A stretch of 64,000 bases of DNA from Reticulascus tulasneorum (taxonomy: Eukaryota; Ascomycota; Sordariomycetes; Glomerellales; Reticulascaceae): positions 620,001-684,000 of the forward strand of contig LSAX01000006.1 of assembly GCA_001557505.1 (NCBI GenBank), given 5' to 3'. Under the pieces are notes generated by a model. The model was not told the origin of the DNA, did no database searches, and saw only the letters and a program-made list of their open reading frames with translations. Shown here piece by piece: positions 23,302 through 33,557 of this stretch (positions are counted from its first letter, which is position 1; the number at the start of each line of letters is the position of its first letter). The position numbers were made by a program, and so were the translations under genes.

Positions 23302-24771
23302 TCAGACGATATCCATCCAAAATCGAAATACCACTTCCTCAACTGTTGCTTCGGTGCAGGCGGTATCAATATCGTGGCCTGGCAGAAAACAGTCAGCTAT
23401 GAGACAAATTTGAGTGGTTTAAAGTTTTGTTTACCCAATGATGAAGTCGTAAGAGCTTTTGAGGATCCATAGAAATATACGCTGACCGTCGTGTTTCGGC
23501 CGCTTTTGACCTGATGCGGATAAGCGCCGTCCAGAATACTTTCTCGTACGCTCTTGAAGAGCCCCAGAAAATTAGGGCGACCGAAGTTTGTGAAAGACTT
23601 AAGGCCTGTCAGAGGATCGGTATTTGCACGGACACTGTTTAGGGTAATGTTATTGATGGTGTCTATGTCGAACTCCTGGGTCAAGTAAACGTGAATCCGA
23701 AGAAAGTCGGCCACTCGGGGCCGGGGCTTGAACATATCGTCATCCTGCGTTTCGAGCGCGGACAGAAGCGCTTGAAACCATTCGAGCGAACTTGAATCCT
23801 CGCAGATCCAAAGCAACTCCAAGCGTCGAAGCCGTATTCTCGGCGGCGAGTTAGAACCATTTCGAAGATGCCATATTTGCTTGAGGATAGACGCCCATGC
23901 TGCCATACCAAAGCCATCTGCTATTAAGATGACGACCTCCTCATTAAACACACTCCCTGGTAATATATTATATGGTCCGTTTGTGCAAAGACGGGGCATC
24001 GTATTTCCGTTCTGAAGGGCGATCTGCAAGCGATCCGATGGACCTTTCCCTTCAAGCAATTTTGCCTGTGCCGGGCCGGCGCTCAGAGCATATTTGAGAT
24101 CTGTGTTGAAACCTGGCAAGGGCGGAACATGCACTGAGATGTGGGAATCAAAAGGGCAAGACGTTATTGGAAAAGGACGCCACTCATAATTAGAAATGGA
24201 AGGAACTTGGAGGAACAGCCATTGTCCTGGCTTGTACTTGAAGGAAGGTTCCAGAAACTGAATCTCGAGCACATCTGGAACAACTATCAGTCTTTGGAGT
24301 AAAGGAGGTATATGGAGTTTAGTTACCGTGCGGATGATTGATGACCCGTGTAATCGTTGCTTTTCGACGTGGGCGAATCTGATGGGAGAACCATCGAACT
24401 AAGGATCTAGTACCACTGCCATTGATTCGCGAAAATCGTTGATCAGTTCTTGTTGCAGATCTGAGAGATGCCTGATTACTGTTATTTGACTGTGACGGGT
24501 CGTTCTGGACGCTTGAAGTAGGAAGCGAGGAGCTTCCTTCGTTTCCGTATTTGTCGGATATCGGTTGTGTAGAGCCACCCGTTCCATCCTGCGCCGCTAT
24601 GACGTCCGAACTAATCGGAGTAAGTGATCCTTTCACTTTCAAAGATGTAGTTGATTCACTCCGACGAAAAGGATGTTGATCATCGTCAGCGGCGTCCCAT
24701 AAACCCGATTTCTGGTTCGCGCCCTTCTCAGTCACGCGGCCTTCCTTTAACCGCCTGGAGAACAGTGGCAT
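23302..24771 (-). CDS. truncated NADPH-oxidase-like protein (dehydrogenase half only)
   Basis: Three exons (24771-24327, 24274-23435, 23378-23302) join in frame to 453 residues. The first 140 are Ser/Asn/Gln-rich, without membrane segments. A NOX-type FAD/NADPH reductase then starts at ITRVINHP. It has KPGQWLFLQVP, a FAD site changed to RPFPITS (family: HPFTLTS), and an NADPH site changed to ADGFGMAAWASILKQIW (family: GxGxGVTP). It continues with TNFGRPNF, then YFYGSSK where NOX has a Cys-Gly-Pro, and ends in VVFRFW. The end resembles the NoxB class. The six-helix haem domain is absent; TAG lies two codons upstream of the ATG, and no membrane exon was found further upstream. The last exon is recovered only if a 56 nt intron (GTAAAC...CTGAC...CAG) is spliced. 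It may be a regulatory pseudoenzyme or a decaying paralogue. Confidence 0.75.
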
Positions 24772-26136
24772 AGTCTAGCGTTTCTTAATGAATGCCAGGA
24801 TTAACGTGGGGCATCTTCCTCATCTTTAGATCTCATCTATATCAATCTCAGATTGGCCCAGAATCTGACTGAGGGACAGGGACCGTCCGATGGTGTGTTG
24901 TATCGTTGAGAAGTGACTTGCCGCGGGGTAAGCGGTCTCCTCCCTATTCACCCGGGTTGCGTTTTCAATAAATTGCATGCACGTGAAAGAAAACTTTCGT
25001 GTTGGCGACACTTGTGTTACCTTGACGCGGGAAGAAATGCTGGCCTCCTCATAGGGTAGAATACCCAATTATGCACAGACCGATAAGAATTGGGATTTGT
25101 CACGTCGAGACAGTGTCGGAGGGTGCTCACGTCGGGCAGGTTGTAGGAGCTTTTCTAGATGCAAATTCGAGGCGCTTCTTAGCTTGCTTGAAACGACACC
25201 CCCTCTTCCCTGTCCCCCGAGTCGAAAGTCATAGATCCCCTAGGTGCAATCCATAACACTAACGAATACCAATTACATCACAGTACACCGCGCTGAGGGT
25301 AGTATTTCTGGACTTGAAGTGGCAGCGCTTGTAACAGCCATTGTCCCGCACTCGGCGGCCTCGGGGTGAAATATGGGCTTGGCGGCGGAGCAATCTCAAC
25401 GGGAGCACCGATACGATAACCGAGATCTGCAGGCGTCTCTGGATGGGATGACTCCACCGTGAACCTCGATTGCGACGGCTTCTTCAGGCGCGTTGGTGCG
25501 GCTTTGGACGAGCTGATGGGTCGCGTCCATTCCTGCCTGAGCTGTTTGAAATGCCACTACATAAGACACTCGAGGTTAGATAAAGTAAATAACAAATACA
25601 TGGTTTCTCAGTGGAACAACCCTGTTGCGTCGAGTCTCTGACAGTACGGGTTCCGCTGAGCTGAGGATCGACTCCGTTGAACATTCAACCTGACGCCATC
25701 TGTAGAATAAGTACAGCAGTTATCAAAACCTGCTCAACTTTGAAGTTTCGCCTGATGGGACTTTCGTCCAATCCCTCGCATCATGTGAGATGATCGACCC
25801 TGGCACTGATTGTTGCAACGACGCTGGTTAGGGGAATGAATCATGAAAGTATACAGCCGATATCATCCTCCCTTCGAGCATCGTATGGATTTAACCAGCA
25901 TCTTTGTGGTAACAATGGCGTTGGGCGTGCGGTTCGTTTGTTGACGTAGTGATGTCAGAACTTTATGTTGCTACTCCGGTGAGAGTCGCCGTAAAAGACA
26001 AAGAGGAACCAATATGGGTTTGTTTCTAGAGCTATTATTCTCTACTTGGATCGTCTCCAAGTGTCTGCTGCTGTATCATTGATTTACTTGCATTCATAGT
26101 GTGGATTGAGACTCGTCGAGTCAGACTGTCGAGATA
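24772..26136. other. intergenic region left of the retrotransposon
   Basis: About 1.36 kb of normal base composition with short open frames only and no recognised motif. It ends at the target-site duplication of the LTR element. Confidence 0.5.
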
Positions 26137-26141
26137 CTTAC

Positions 26142-26367
26142 TATGAGGTAGTCGGGAGGGCAGGCTCTAGCAGGAGCTCCTACAGCGTTCACAGGGTCGG
26201 GACCGGCGTCTACAGCCTCAATATAACTTCTATTCTTCTGCTTACGCTGTTCGATGCCTCCTCTAAGTTCCCCTATAGCCTCAAGGCTACTGTACAATAG
26301 TTCTATAAGACGTCACCGTAGGTGTGGCTAGCTGGTATCACCTGTACCACGAACAGGGTGTTTTATA
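26142..26367 (-). repeat. left LTR (3' LTR in sense orientation)
   Basis: 226 bp, direct repeat of 32927-33152 with about 19 differences, all transitions. Its composition is close to that of the flanking genes, unlike the interior. Confidence 0.92.
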
Positions 26368-26373
26368 ATTATA

Positions 26374-26386
26374 TTCCCTCTTCTTT
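26374..26386 (-). other. polypurine tract of the retrotransposon
   Basis: On the minus strand this is AAAGAAGAGGGAA, six bases before the left LTR. That is where plus-strand DNA synthesis of an LTR element is primed. It fixes the element's orientation together with the pol traces. Confidence 0.6.
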
Positions 26387-26932
26387 AGTAAGGTTGCTTT
26401 TAACTTTATTAGATAGCGAGAGATCTAGCCGGTTATCAGCGCCCTTATTAACCATAGCTTTATATCTTTATAACTACCGGAAATAGTTATAAGTTATTAC
26501 CCTAACGTCGTAGCGGTGTTATCTTTAACGTCTTAGCGTAATATGATTCCTCAGGCCAGAGATATTAATTATTAAAAGCTTAATAAGTTATGATATACTT
26601 AGCAAACCCCGTCTTAGCAGACATCCCGACGTTATGGTGATATCTTATATTAGACTTTATAAAGCTGAAGTTAAGCTTTAGGGCTTTTTTATTGTAGATA
26701 GATATAAATAATAATTATTATTTATTCTTTATTGTTAGATTATAGGTTATTATTTATAATTAACTAAATATAATAATATCTAGTTATTAATAATAAAATA
26801 TCTATTATTCTTTTTTATTAATAAGCTAAATAATTAATAAGATTTTATATTTTCTATGATTTTATTAGCTTTTCTTCTTCTTTTTTTTCTCTTTTCTTTT
26901 TTTTTATAACAACTTTAGTAATAACAATAGCA

Positions 26933-26999
<67 letters not shown>
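26933..26999. repeat. (TAA)n microsatellite
   Basis: About 22 uninterrupted trinucleotide units inside the AT-rich interior, just after a long T-rich tract at 26870-26905. Confidence 0.9.
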
Positions 27000-27000
<1 letters not shown>

Positions 27001-27375
27001 TATAAATCTCTAAGGTCGTTAAGAATTATAAGAAATCATAACTAATTAATAATAAATACCTAAATAATCTGAGAAACCTAGCGTTACGCTTAAGTAGTTT
27101 AGTAACATCCACCTTTACCTTTATATCTGTTATATTAATAATATAATAAGTAATAACTATAAAATTAACGATTACTATTTCTATAAAGGTATACTATTAT
27201 TCCTAAGATTCTTTACGAAATCTTATAATTTTTTACGATATTACGTAAACTAACTAACTTTATAAGAACAAGCCTCTACAACACGAAATATTAAAAATAT
27301 ATTACTAATAAATATAATAACGTAGAATGCTTATTATTATATACTAATATTAAGATAGCTTAAGATAACTAAGAA

Positions 27376-27821
27376 GTAAGTTTTTACGAATTTATACGAT
27401 TTTATAATAAATCGTTAATATTCATAACCCAAGGATTATATAGAGGTAGAATATACTAAGGCTATATTAATAACAGCTCTTAAGTTATAGAAAAATCATA
27501 TCAAAGTCGTCGCTAAAAAAGGCGAAGAAGAAGGTCTCCGTAAGCTCTATAAAGAGGAGCGCGCCCGCGAGGTCGAGGCCTAGGCCACGACTTCTAATAT
27601 AAATAGTAAGTTATCCTACGATTTTACATAATTTCATAAAAAATCGTTAATATTCTCTAGATATTACTAATACCTTTCACAACTTCAGCAGTCAGCTCAA
27701 GCGTATAGCTAAGGTCCTTAAAGAAAATGCTAAAGCCAAAGGCGAGATTTAGGCTAAAAAGATATACCTGCTAGACCTCTAGATCGCCGAAGCAGAGAAG
27801 CGCGCCGCCGCCGACTTATAA
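27376..27821 (+). pseudogene. RIP-eroded intron-containing reading frame antisense to pol
   Basis: On the plus strand, exon 27434-27605 reads DYIEVEYTKAILITALKL, stop, then KNHIKVVAKKGEEEGL and EERAREVEA, stop. After an intron-like 27606-27660 (GTAAGT...CTCTAG) the frame continues exactly in phase in 27661-27821 as NFSSQLKRIAKVLKENAKAKGEI, stop, then IAEAEKRAAADL. All four in-frame interruptions here are TAG or TAA, as expected from CAG or CAA codons after RIP. An upstream intron-like segment, 27376-27433, also begins GTAAGT. The predicted protein is charged, Ala/Glu/Lys-rich and probably helical or coiled coil. I do not recognise it. It may be an extra gene of the element, a captured host gene, or part of a nested element. 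Confidence 0.45.
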
Positions 27822-30800
27822 ATAGTTTAATAACATCTACCATTTTCGCTCAGAATTATTAATAATCGTAGAAAATCGGGGAAAATCATTATAGTTTACA
27901 GCTTTAAGTACAAGCTTAAGATTTATAGAATACTTATAAATAAACTAAATAATCTTATTATAATACCTTACGAATTTATATAATATCTTATAAAATTAAG
28001 TAATATCTTATAAGTTCGCTTATTACTTTGCGAAAATATTTAATATTACCTTAGATCATAATAGTTCTTTATATTAACTAAATATAACTTAATTAATAAA
28101 GCCTTTTCTTAATATCTATAAGTTCTCTAAGTCTTTATAACCTACCTACTTAATAAAAAATTCTCGTTTATTCTTTAGGCCTTTATAATCAAAGATAACC
28201 TCTACTTTATAAAATATATCTTATATAAACAAGTTATCTACCAACTCTTTAAGAGCTAACCTAGAATAATAAGGTTTTAATAATAATATTAGAAATATCT
28301 TATAAACTTAGACAAAGCTAAACAGCCTAAACTTATAAGCTAAACCTAACTTTTTAACCTTTTCTACTTGCTAAAGGCTAATATATTTATCAATAAGCTT
28401 CTTAGACGGCCTAAGTAAACAGATATTCGTAATCTTAATTAAGACCTAATCACTAATTTTAAATAGTAAGTCTAAACGTTTCTTATTATAATATTTTACT
28501 TACTAGATTTAAATATTAATAATAATATCTTTATATTTTTACCAAATATCCTTAACTTACTAAGTATATTATAAAACGTTAGTATTTATATAACCTAAAA
28601 GGTTAGCTATATAATCTAGACCAACAAGGATATAACTTATTAACGTTTTTGTTAATAATATATTAATAATTTTATAGAAACTAATATTATAAATAAATTC
28701 CGTAAATCTAAATAGTGGTACCTAGTTAGACTAATCTTAATAATAATATGTTTATAAATAATATTTAATTGTTTAGTTAAGGTTTTCTATCTAGCCGTCT
28801 ATCTATAAATAGAAAGTTATATTAAGTTTCTTCTTAATAAAGAAAATAAAGTAGAACGTTACCTAAAAGTTAGATATAAATCTTAGATCTTGGTTAGAGA
28901 TAATACCTTTCGGTAAGCTATATTTTTAATAAACATAAACTATAAAGATATTAGCGAATTTGTTAATAATAATCTTCTTAATCACCGGTATAAATAACAT
29001 ATACTTCGTAAACTAGTCTATTATTATTAAAATATTATTATAAATCTTCGTAGAAAGTAATTATTTTAACGATAAGAGGTTTATAATAAAGTTTAACAAT
29101 ATCTCTTACCATAATATCTCAGGAATAAACAACGGAGCTAGTTTCCTATATAATTAATATCTATAAGTTATTATTTTCTAGTAGACGTCGTAAAACCTTA
29201 TATAATCTTTTATATCACGATAGACTAAAGGCTAAAAAAAACTTCGTAAAACCTAGTCTAAAATCTTCAAAACGCCTTTATATCTTACGTTATAATCATC
29301 ATAATAAGATATTAATATCTTTACTTATAACGTCAAAAGAATATAAATATATTATCTTTACCAAAGAGCATTTATCTTATTATAATATTATTTAAAGTTA
29401 TAACCTCTATTTAGTTCTAATAATAGCTAGTTATTAAAGTTATTATATTTTTATAACTTCTTAATAACATTAAGTAAGGTTAGGCCCTCTAAGGCTTACC
29501 GTAATATTATTATTATAACAGCCTTTTCTACTTAGTCGTTTATAGATTTTCATAATTTATTATAAATCGATATATTTACTTATAACCCTTTATAAAAAAC
29601 TTTAAACCTAGATAAAAACGTAAGAAGTTATATCTATCTTTTTTTAATATACTTATCTAAGATATTATAATTATATCAGTAAGATAAAAGATTAGCTTTA
29701 TTTTTAATATTTACTTAATATTTTATTATAAAGTTAAAACTATATAATTATTTAATTATATTAACTTTATAACTTAAAAGCTTAGCTTTAATCTATAAAT
29801 ATATATAATTTAGATAGTTAATCTATATTATAATTAAGATTTTAATATATATAAGGTAAGACCTCTAAACTTAGAAAGTTTTAACAATAATTAGCAACTT
29901 AACATCCAACATATTATAATAGATCTTAACATTAATTCGTTTATATAAAAGATATATTACTAAGTATTATCTTCTATCTATTAACTATAATAATATTCTC
30001 TTAATTATAAAGTCTAAAATATTAATTTTAACTTACCTTAATAAAATAAGATCGAAATACGTTAAGATAAATACGCTTTAAAATATATTTTTTAACTTAT
30101 TAAAAATATCTACTTATTTTACTTTAAAAGTAAAAGGTATATTAACCTTTATTAAGTCTATTAATAATATTACGATCTTATTATAATCTTTAATAAACCT
30201 TTAGTAAAACTTATAAAAACCTAAGAATATATAAACATCTTAGATATTATTAAGCTCTAGCTAATCCTTAATAACTTCGACCTTCTAAAGCTCTATAATA
30301 ACATCCTCCTCTAAGATATAGAACCTTAAGAAGTTTATTAATTACTTAAAAAATTTATATTTCTCTAAGTTAATAAAAAGGTTATTTTTATATAACATCT
30401 TAAATATAACCTTAATTTATTCTATAATTTCCTCGTAGGTCTTATTATAAATAAAGATATTATCTAAGAATATAATAATAAAATTATCTAAATATTTTAT
30501 AAATACGTAGTTAATAAGCTCTTAGAATATAACTAACACGTTAGTAAGCCTAAATAATATAACTTAATATTTAAAATGCTTATACCAGCAACAAAAAACT
30601 ATCTTCTACTTATCACTTTCTTTTATATATACTTAATAATATACGTTCCTTAGGTCTATCTTATTAAAAAATTTAACACTTTTTAACTTATCAAAGATCT
30701 TTAAAATAAAAGATAATAACGTTTAGTTCTTCTTAATTACCTTATTTAATACCTAATAGTTAACATAAAAGCAAAGCTTACTATCTTTCTTTAATATAAA

Positions 30801-32926
30801 CAAAATTAAAATATTATATAAACTTACTAATCTCTATATCCACCTTAACGTAAATACTTTCTCTAAATATTTATATAAAGTCTTAAGCTCTTTTTCTATA
30901 AAATAATAAATAAGTCTTTAAAAAGATATTTTCTTATCTTTTAGCTTAATTATATACGTTAAGCCTTTAATAACAAAGAGGATATCTATTACTTTTTAAG
31001 AAAAAACATCTTTATAACTTTCTAACGTTCTTAATAAACATATTACTAAGCTATTTATAATTAATTATAAATCATCATAATCTGCTATAAAATCTTATAA
31101 ATCTTTATAAATCATAATAATATTTATTATTTATATAGTTAATATTAAGATAATTATAATTATTATTATAATATAACTATTAAAGCTTAATATCTTTCTT
31201 AACTATTTCTTCTTAGTTATTATAGAGATTTATATAAAATTAATTAGGTACTTCTAGATATTTATACCTATATTAATAATAATATTATTAATTATATACT
31301 AATCTCTACCTAATAGCATATCATAATCTCTAATATATATAAAAACTTATAAATAAAATATTATTTACTTCTTCTTCTAACTAATATTATTATAATATTT
31401 TAATAATATTATTAACTACTTTTCTATATCTTCTAGCTTATTTATAATAAAGCTTATTAACTTTATAATAATTAGTCTTTACTTAAGCTTATTTATATAT
31501 TTCCAATTAGACAAAATAATCATAATATATATACTAAAGTTAATATACGTCCAAATATTCCTCTAAACGTAGGGCTTAGTCTAGACTTAGATATTTTAAA
31601 CAAGGTAATAATCTATAAACAACAACACTAAATCCTAACTACCTAATCATAGCTTATTATCTTTAAATATATTAATATATATAACGTTTAGTCTAATAAT
31701 TAGTTTGCTTAGTTTTAGATATTTATTACGTTAATAGCTAATTTTACTGTAAAAGAAATAATAAGAATTTTAAAAAGTTTAAAGATCTTTTAAGTTACTT
31801 AACATCTTACTTTTACTATTATCTTTTTTTATTAAAGGTTTTATAATATCTAAGATAATTATCTTTTTTAGTTACTTATTAACCTTTAAAGAAAAATCAT
31901 TATAAAGCTTTTTCTTATAGTTTAATATCTTTAAGATAATATATTAGTTTAACTAAAATCGCTAAATCTTTATAGATTATAGATTAATTATTATCTTATA
32001 AATAATAAAGTCTTTATAATCTTCTAAGTATTTTATATTTATAATCTTATAACTAAAATAATTAGGATATATATTTAGTAATAACGTAATTTAAGTTTAT
32101 TTTAATAAAAAAGCTTAATAAAGTTCTTATTTTAACTTTTTAAATCTATCTTTATATTAACAAAATATATCGTTCTAATTTACCTAATATTTTATAATTA
32201 CCTATATAACTTTTTAATATATAATATACTTACTTCTTAGGTTCTCTTTAAGAAATATTTAGAACTCTACCTAAATAAATAAGATATCCTTATTATTATT
32301 TAACTAACTATAATTTCTCTACTTATTTATAATTAAGATATTAAGTTAAAACATTATAAAGTAGACCTTCTTATTTTTATTAAGTTTTCTAATATATAGA
32401 TATACTTACTAATTAACTATATATAACTAGTTTATCAGTTTATTATACCTATTTCCTTATAAAATAAGGATATTTAAATCTAACTTACTTAACAACCTAG
32501 CTAATATTCTCCTATCCTATTCTCTTAACATAGTCGGTATATTATTAATAAGAATATAGTCTAAATATACTAATAAGTCCTTCGGCTTATATAAGATATT
32601 TATTATTAATAACTTTATATATTCCTATTAGATATCTTCTTATTATTACTAAACCTTATATTAATACTAAAGGTCGTCTTATTCTTTTTATAAGAGGTCG
32701 AAGAAATTAACGAGCAGTCCTTTCGAAAATAGGTTAACCGCCATCACGACGCCCTACGTCTGACTATTTCCACTAAGTCTGGTTATTATCCCTAGCTTAA
32801 AGCTTTACGATTCTCTACAAATCATAACAATTCGCTACGTCTTGCTACGTATCTAGGCGTTGAAATTTGGCTATAGGAACCTCCCGATCGAGGGCACCCT
32901 TACCTTTCAAGGGGATCGAACAGAGT

Positions 32927-33152
32927 TATAAGGTAGTCAGGAGGGCAGGCTCTAGCAGGAGCTCCTACAACGTTCACAGGGTCGGGACCAACGTCTACAG
33001 CCTCAATATAACTTCTATTCTTCTGCTCACGCTGTTCGATGCCTCCTCCAAGTTCCCCCACAGCCTCAAGGCTGCCGTACAACAGTTCTATAAGACGCCA
33101 CCACAGGTGTGGCCAGCTGGTATCACCTGTACCACGAGCAGGGTGTCTTACA
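32927..33152 (-). repeat. right LTR (5' LTR in sense orientation)
   Basis: 226 bp partner of the left LTR. It is followed at once by the CTTAC target-site copy. The last 200 bp of the interior beside it (about 32700-32926) are less AT-rich than the rest. Confidence 0.92.
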
Positions 33153-33157
33153 CTTAC

Positions 33158-33557
33158 AAACGCCTGGATTGGATTTCTTTTCATGCAGTCACACGGTTTG
33201 AGCTCCGTCAGCACCCCCGCACTTTAGCTCCCAGGTGGCCCCACGGCGGGTGAACGTTACATGGATCGACGCCAGAATCCCGAATTAGGGAGGTGATACG
33301 GCACTTAAATAGTGTAGCTCTCTGCCAAGACCTGACAATCAGCGAAGTTTGTTATATCATTCCTCATGTGCGAGCTACTTCGGGTTGTTGGGACGGAGTC
33401 AGGCTCAGCGGCTTATCTTCAGCGCTGCTAAGCCCATACTTCTAACAAATCGTCGACTTAATCTGTTGATAGCCCACCGGTCTTCCCTCCCAACACATTT
33501 GCAACCTACACTGCTGGACACAGACACAGCATTTTCGACTCTTGAACACTAACTAAA
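33158..33557. promoter_or_regulatory. promoter region of the amino acid permease
   Basis: 400 bp between the retrotransposon and the permease start, of normal composition and without RIP-like decay. The element therefore sits directly upstream of the permease promoter. Confidence 0.5.

Larger units (their letters stand above)
26137..33157 (-). mobile_element. Ty3/gypsy LTR retrotransposon, RIP-destroyed
   Basis: Two direct 226 bp repeats bound a 6.56 kb AT-rich interior with no intact open frame. The repeats are flanked by the same 5 bp, CTTAC, at 26137-26141 and 33153-33157. Read on the minus strand, the LTR starts TGTAAGAC and should end in ACA before RIP. A polypurine tract (plus-strand pyrimidines at 26374-26386) sits just inside the left LTR, so the element's sense strand is minus. 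Reverse-transcriptase traces lie on that strand at about 30545-30655 (VYYxVYIKESD; stops where Gln or Trp is expected) and 30380-30470 (FLDNIFIYNKTYEE, like the YxDD block). An integrase trace (F-YLxIDGxIENLNxTI) lies at 28740-28820. RT before integrase is the gypsy order. Stops are mostly TAG/TAA where CAG/CAA is expected. Confidence 0.9.

Noticed and set aside
32880..32926. Primer-binding site next to the 5' LTR
   Set aside because: The sequence after the LTR on the minus strand does not start with TGG and I could not match it to a tRNA 3' end; RIP may have changed it.
32900..33214. 104-residue minus-strand frame over the right LTR
   Set aside because: It lies mostly within the LTR and runs into the flank; LTRs often hold chance open frames because they are less damaged by RIP.
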